The notes beneath the pieces are model-generated. The model made no database searches. It saw only the letters and a program-made list of their open reading frames with translations, and was not told the origin of the DNA. This document shows, piece by piece, positions 57,908 to 64,000 of a DNA stretch of 64,000 nt. Origin of the DNA: Heliocidaris tuberculata (Eukaryota; Echinodermata; Echinoidea; Camarodonta; Echinometridae); contig CM046836.1 of assembly GCA_025618425.1 (NCBI GenBank), forward strand, positions 20,427,494 to 20,491,493. The letters run 5' to 3'. The stretch's first letter is position 1. Each line of letters begins with the position of its first letter. The translations under genes were made by a program, and so were the position numbers.

Positions 57908-59244
57908 TATGCCTCCGCCTTTGCCAGATCAGAAATATATCTAACATTCATGTTGATTTCTTTAAAACTGTGTTCATGTTACTGATTCGTCTAATCAATT
58001 AATCACCCTATCTTTTTATACTTATACAGTCATTGCATGCTTGAAAAAATATCCATGACAGGATTATACAGCTGCCATTATCATACTTTTAGGTTTAGTA
58101 ATGATATCAAGCAAAGTGAAATGCTGAGCAATTGTATTTATATGCCATGCCATGAAAATGGGGACAAAATGTTAATAGAAGTTAATTTCTAAAAATATAT
58201 TCTACTAAGAAGCATTTCATACCATTTAAAAGCTTAGAATATGTCCTATTTATAAATGTAATGATTTCTTCGGGACCACGCCCATAAATTTAGAGGGCAG
58301 TACTGAAAAATGTTTTTTTACCACTAAAAAGTAGTCAAGATGCAAATTCTACAGATATCATTATAGAGACTGGTAAAATACATGTAGATAAAACCAGAAT
58401 AAAAGCCTCTAATTACATGTTAATTGACCTCTTTGACTTTACACCTTATAACCCAAAAGTCTGATCACTTTACATGTACAGTGTATCTCCTCCTAGTCAT
58501 GAATACAAAATAGTTGAGATATGGTGATAACAAAGGTAAACCAGAATAAAAAACCTCTAATTACATGTTAATTGACCTCTTTGACATTAGACCTTAATAC
58601 ACCTTATAACCCCAAGTCTGATCACTTTAATCTCCTCCTACTCATGAAAAATAGTTGAGATATGGTGATAAAAAAGGTAAAAAACACATTAATTTCACAT
58701 ACATCTGTATAATGACCTCTAGCACCTGTCACCTTTGACCTACGTGAACAAAAAGCTAATCAGTTCGTCTCATTATGGTGATGCATACTAGTTCCAAGTT
58801 TGAAGTTAATGGATCAAATGGTTCTTGAGATACATGTATCACGTTAAGGCTAAAACCTGCAATTTCAGAATTGACCTCTATGACCTTTGACCTACACACA
58901 AAATCTATTAGCAATCATCTTCCTATGGTGATACATACTACCACTAAGTTTGAAGTTCATACCTCAAATGGTTCTTGAGTTATGCTAGAACTAGTCTAAC
59001 AACTGAAATTTCAGAAAAATGGCCTCTGTGACCTTGACCTTTGACCTGCATACCCCCAATCTAATCAGATCGTCTTCCTATGGTGATACATACATGTAGT
59101 AGCACCAAGTTTGAAGTTCATACCTCATGTGGTTCTTGAGTTATCGCTAGAACAAGAAAGCAGGGCGGACGGACGGACGGACGGACGGAAGGACAACCGA
59201 AAACATAAATGCCTCCGGCACCACCTACGGTGGGCGGAGGCATA
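57908..59244. mobile_element. 1.3-kb repeat with TATGCCTCCGCC ends and internal tandem units
   Basis: TATGCCTCCGCC at the left and GGCGGAGGCATA at the right are inverse. From about 58385 to 59160 there are five or six diverged units of about 120-170 bases, with TTGACCTCTTTGAC, CTTCCTATGGTGATACATAC and AAGTTTGAAGTTCATACCTC. A GGAC array (59164-59190) adjoins the right end. No coding capacity. Confidence 0.6.
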
Positions 59245-59249
59245 AAAAG

Positions 59250-61260
59250 TGAATTTGATGCATTTTAGGGACAACAGTATAAGTGCGCTATATTATACTA
59301 GAAACATTTTTAACATATCATTTCAAAGGTTATATACATACTAGAATATTGGACTTAAAGAGAATAAGCTCATAAAGGAACATTTTGGTCATGAACATTC
59401 TTTTAAATGTTATTCATTGAAAGAAATGCCTATTTGAAATAAGTGTTGGGTTTGAATTGCATCAAACAATCTTTATATCCATGTGATGGATATCCTTTCC
59501 AATGCCTTGACTTGATTATTATGTTCAATTACTATCCGAACCTGTTTCCAGTATCATTTTGTAAGGATGACAGTGAATATTTCGACATTGTACTCTCCAC
59601 TGTATATCTTGCCATTGTATTATTAATGCATGCCATACAACTCAATTGTTACTATGTCGCAGTCCTCGTCCTCTTCCTCTCTCTCTCTCTCTACTCCCCT
59701 CTTCCCTTCTTTCTCTCTACTTCACTCCCTCTCTTTAATTGTCTGTTCCTTTCTTCCATTCTTGTATTAATTTATATTGTGTTTGTGTAATGTGTATTCA
59801 GGCGTACCCACTACATGTTGGGATCGCGCCTTCTTTCTTGTAATTTTTTTGCAAGTTCTCGTTTATATCCATACTACTAACTGTACAATTTGAACAGATG
59901 ATGAATATTGTCAAAATTGATGGAAGAAAATAAATGTTGGTTTGAAAGAATCAGGCTTTGTGTCATAACTATTAAAGCTAATGTTAAGATTTCAGAATGT
60001 TTGCAATGAGCAGGCAGGAAGAAAAACTGATATTGGAGGACAATGGACCTTCTTCGTTATTGACCCAAATTCTGTAAATTGGCATCAGTTAAAAACATTG
60101 AAGTCTATGAGAGTGACTAGTCTAATTCAAGCTACCTGTAGGTACATTTCTTTAAAATAACCCATAAAATCTAATAATTACGTTGTCAAAGAAGGGGGCA
60201 GGACATCCATTCTTCCAGTGTGTGTGTTTCAGAATGCTCCACATGAGATTAAGGAAGTTCACCCCAGGTGACATTCTATGCAACTCCTACATATCCATCT
60301 TCAACTTTTTCAAAAAAGTATTGCCTACATGTACTTAATGTAGAACAAATCTAGGGATTACTGCCATTCTGAAATATAGCTTTTTGAAAAAGCATTCACA
60401 ATGAGGACAACATATTTTCCCGGGGGAGGGGGAGGGGGCAGTCAAATATATTGCTGTACACACACGTGACCACAGGTTTTCCGAAACCCCCCTAAACAAG
60501 TTTTATCCATTGGTCAAAATCACACCCTTTTTGAGGTTTTTCACTTTTTCTCGAGAAATTTCCCCCTAAATAAGTTTAACCCCCTCGAACAGACCCCCTA
60601 AACAAGGTGTACCTCAATTAAACCTCTGAAAAGTCCTAGCTATTTTGGGCCTGTACACATATCACAGAATGTCTGCTATCTGATTGTTTTCAGGCCGGTA
60701 TTTCTACATCTATATAGCTCTATTTGTAAAACATTACATAAGGAATTTAACATTTTTTGGAAAAGAGGCTCTCACCTTATTAGCTTGTGTACTTTTTGTA
60801 CAAAGAGAGAGAGAGAGTAAATTTTTTAAGAAAAATATATCATAACAGAATATGAATAATGATGTCTAAGGTTGATATTATATCACACTTCCAATTAATA
60901 TTCACCACAAGTACATGTACATGTATATAACTATATACACTACATACATGTAGCTATCAGGTGAAAAATTTGTGCACTATGCTAAGAGTTTACTACTATA
61001 ATTTTTTTCATAAATTTTATACAAAACAGCAATCATTTTTTGCTGTTGGATTTTGACCTGAGTAATGACTTTCACTAGACTCTCATTACTTTTGTAAAGA
61101 GTAAGCTTTGAATGATAAAATAAGCTTTTCATTATGCATTTCATGCCTGTTTAGAGTAAAATAGAAAGGAAAAAGTACATGTACAGTTGGTGTATTTACC
61201 CTAAACAATTGCATGCTTCTGCACATGGCATGCATATTGTAAAGAATGATGTTGTTGAAT
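59250..61260. other. Gene-free stretch
   Basis: It contains a CT-rich tract (59677-59760), an AATAAA at 59928, and repeated CCCCTAAACAAG-like words at 60488, 60566 and 60594. The CT tract to AATAAA part (59440-59960) has the look of a retroposon 3' UTR, but no coding part is attached. Confidence 0.35.
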
Positions 61261-61261
61261 T

Positions 61262-61390
61262 TAAAGGGCAATCTAATTTTCTAACAAGTTAATCCGGATA
61301 AATCAAGAAAAATCAGAGAAACAGATTGGTGAAAGTTCGAACAAAATCATTTGAAAAAAGAAATACAAGTAGTTTAAAAAGTGGTCATCA
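61262..61390. repeat. Diverged arm of the AAGTCCACCCTG MITE family
   Basis: AAATCAGAGAAACAGATTGG and GAACAAAATCATTTGAAAAA match the arms at 27641 and 29379. A possible right arm ends CTAGACTTCCCTTTAAAAG at 62178. Confidence 0.45.
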
Positions 61391-62254
61391 CTACCATACC
61401 GTCCACACAGGAGCTGTCCTTTTAAGAGGCAATGCCAACACTTACCGGGTACATATTTTAAATGCCCTTTGAGAAGCCACTTTCCCTCATCTTTGTTCAT
61501 TTAACTTGTATTGTTTTTCTTGTGTATGCAAGTATGTTTCAACAGTTTTCCTTGATTTTTATTCTACACCTTAGTTCCTTATTGTTTTTTTCCTTTTAGA
61601 TTCTACTTTGCATACATGTTTAATGTTTTAATATGTTTTTAATTGTACAGACAGGGCCTTTTGGAAGAGCAATATTCTTCATTGAAAGTGCCACACTGTA
61701 TAAAGAAGACTGTAATAAATATGTTTTAAATGAATGAATAAAAAAATTCATCATCCTACCATGATGTACTTGGAGACATTTGTTCTACACAAATATTATT
61801 GACTATTGATTTCCAATTTTCTACGAAGCATGTTTTTTCCCTTGGAACTGTACTAAAAATATTTTCGAGATAGCATGTTCTTCTACATGTAGGTTCTCCA
61901 AAAAAAGTCATATCAGGTCATAAAGTCGGAAAATGACATTTCAACCTTACTGAATGTTGGAACAAGTAGGAGCGTTGTCCTGCATCACATTAAGGTGCTA
62001 TTATTTATTTGTCAATTTGAAAATCATGAGTGTCTAATGATTGCAACTTTATAACAAAATCATGGCTTTCTTATAACTTGACTGATTTAAAAAGGAGAAA
62101 CAAAAATCTGCTTTTCTTGATTTATTCCCCTTTTCCTTTGGAACAACTTGATACTAAGGCTAGACTTCCCTTTAAAAGACCTTTTTATATTTGGGGTTGT
62201 GTTATTGATGGTTGCTGTCAACATCTCAGTTGCAGAAATAATGCACCAAAATGC

Positions 62255-62845
62255 ACAAAGACGTAGAGGTGACATGATCCAAGTATACAAGATCATTCAT
62301 GGTCTCGACAGAATCCTGAGTAATGCCTTCTTTGAATACTCTACTTCCAGTACAAGGGGTCATAGCCTAAAACTCACCAAAAACAGATGCAAGACCAAGG
62401 AAAGACAGGAAGCCTTCAGCCAATGAATAATTAATGAGTGGAATTCACTGCCCGAGGAAGTGGTCACTGCTCCCCCTCGGTGAACACATTCAAGACCAGA
62501 CTTGACCGGGTACATGTATGGGCAAACCAATGATTCAGCTCCCCATACATGTAGAGCAAGCTACTGAGAGCACAGTCAGAGAGCCAGAGACACACGGAAT
62601 AATATACAAGAAAAGGAAAAGAAAGGATGACCCCGAGCCAGCAATGAGAATAGTCAAGAAGAGCCAGAACTGGAAGCCCGACTGCTGAGACGACAGCAAT
62701 CTTGGGTAAAGGTGAAGAAAATGAACTCGTACAAAAAAAAACCCAACAAAAATAAGTGTTATGGATTTGTGATCTCCTGTGCTCATGCAAGCACAGTTCT
62801 TCGCCAAGCGGAGGAAATCAATATAAGAAGAAGAAGAATACAAAT
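62255..62845 (+). pseudogene. LINE (CR1/jockey-like) reverse-transcriptase tail and 3' end
   Basis: The frame from 62260 reads RRRGDMIQVYKIIHGLDRIL, then RGHSLKLTKNRCKT, then (after a TGA at 62424) INEWNSLPEEVVTAP, and after a shift of frame near 62474 SVNTFKTRLDR. This is the conserved C-terminal tail following the reverse-transcriptase domain in many non-LTR retrotransposons. It is 5'-truncated, with at least one stop and one frameshift, so dead. The 3' UTR ends in an AAG tail (62825-62838), as such elements do. The exact clade is not certain. Confidence 0.8.
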
Positions 62846-62892
62846 TGACTTTTACAAACTATAGACCTGGCAGTACCGGTACTAGTAGTAGA

Positions 62893-62995
62893 TCAGGGCC
62901 ACGTCTTATAAAGAGTTGCGATTGATTCGAATCGATCACAAATTAAAACTTTGTACTTAAGAGATAGGAGTTGCGATTGATTTGATGAAATGAGA
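62893..62995. repeat. Half of a palindromic MITE (GGGCCACGTCTTATAAAGAG)
   Basis: ATCAGGGCCACGTCTTATAA then GAGTTGCGATTGAT occurs, with a second GAGTTGCGATTGAT at 62969, but no inverse right end follows. The end resembles the CCAGR-flanked palindromic family. Confidence 0.35.
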
Positions 62996-62999
62996 AGGT

Positions 63000-64000
63000 C
63001 TTGATAAATTTTGGATAATATCAATACACACATACATTAAATTGCAAAAATGAACAACAGAGATGACAATTATTGAGTATGAGAGCAGTGTATGTGAAGT
63101 TTATCTTGTCAGAATACATCATAGATCAATGGTATGTTTCTAAAAAAAACAACAACAACACACAGTTGAATAGCTACAGGGCACATGCTATCCCCTCAAT
63201 CAATTGGTTAAACAAGGGGGAATAAGACAGAAAAGACACACAAAAAAGAGGAAAGTGAGAGAGGGAAGAAGAATGAGCAAAGACAATGATAAAACTCCCT
63301 CCCATACCCTCCCCCTAATTAATGGCCTTGTTAATTTTCATTTCATCTATTTTGTAAGATCGGTACCATCCCGCTGCCCCCCCCCCCCCCCCCCCCCCCG
63401 ATGATGTGCCCCCTGAATGTGCTGATCCTCATCATTAAAACACTTTTGGGATACTTGAAAACATTCAGAGTTTGTATGGGATTGAGAGGATGTTTTAGGC
63501 CGGCAAGAGTGCTTTTTTGGACTCACATACATCTGTATGAGTACGGGAACATCGATTGCCTATAGCCTATTGCCCATATAGATCTATATATTGGTGAGAA
63601 ATCATTTATAAATAACCTCACACATTATGTGAGCACCGACTCTACATGTATGAGTGAGAATTAACCTACTCAATGCAGGCCAACAGCAGTGCACTGCACA
63701 GTAGAATCAGCCCTGTCTACGAGAGCAGAGCTAGGGCACATTGCTTGCTACGACGTTCCACATGCATGTCTAGCTCACTCACCATTATAAGAGAATGGCT
63801 ACATACATGTACATGTATATTGTGGTTGATATCGTTGAGGAAACCACTCGTTCGAAGGATCTGGCATAAAATTAGATATTCTATCATTCTAAAATGTAGA
63901 AGAAAGTATTTTCTCAAAATTTTGCGGATTATATTGGTGTTTTTTACTTTCTTCAACTTGGAGGTCGTGACAGGTCGAAATTGACACAGCCCCATATACA
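63000..64000. other. Gene-free right edge
   Basis: No supported gene. A C24 run (63377-63400) is the longest C homopolymer. A few TACATGTA words. Confidence 0.4.

Noticed and set aside
62464..62843. Minus-strand frames across the LINE tail
   Set aside because: Antisense to the identified reverse-transcriptase remnant and its 3' UTR.
1..64000. CRISPR arrays, operons, ribosome binding sites, bacterial terminators
   Set aside because: The sequence is animal nuclear DNA; the repeats are transposons and satellites, with no regular repeat-spacer arrays.

Overview
The window is animal nuclear DNA: spliced genes, about 95% non-coding sequence, and a dense load of small inverted-repeat DNA transposons. 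The protein matches, the abundance of the palindrome TACATGTA (often beside TAGGCCTAC) and the hAT-type CAGGGGCGGATCC repeats suggest a marine invertebrate deuterostome, most likely an echinoderm such as a sea urchin. The species cannot be fixed from the sequence alone. The assembly has one 500-base run of N (53501-54000) and many homopolymer G/C tracts.

Two host genes can be supported. At the left edge, on the minus strand, is the first coding exon (1916-822) of an NRDP1/TRAF-type RING E3 ubiquitin ligase. It ends at a GTAAGT splice donor inside a CHORD-like zinc motif, and the gene continues off the window. At 44995-45936 (plus) is a complete single-exon coding sequence for DCUN1D3, an N-myristoylated DCN1-like factor that promotes cullin neddylation. 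A splice acceptor lies upstream and a long, AT-rich 3' UTR-like region follows. Both act in ubiquitin ligation, but they are 43 kb apart and nothing shows they are linked.

Layout: 1-2.5 kb, RING gene and degenerate telomere-like DNA. 2.5-16.5 kb, a transposon-rich block: a hAT element with a perfect 8-bp target duplication and the relic of its transposase, nested TIR elements, a 1-kb element with 240-bp terminal repeats, a Harbinger-like foldback element with two TATA boxes, and large purine microsatellites. 16.5-44.8 kb, a gene desert saturated with TACATGTA. It holds four copies of a piggyBac-like MITE, several palindromic MITEs with CCAGR flanks, a cluster of a CGTGACAGACGGGACA motif, a tRNA-derived SINE and a nested transposon complex (33.1-35.6 kb) around a 1.4-kb pyrimidine minisatellite. 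44.9-51 kb, DCUN1D3, its presumed 3' region and further MITEs. 51-64 kb, hAT MITEs, the assembly gap, a Harbinger-like MITE, a 1.3-kb repeat with GGAC ends, and a broken LINE reverse-transcriptase tail.

Long open frames in the pyrimidine minisatellite and in the GAA and CTT tracts are artefacts of base composition and are not called as genes.
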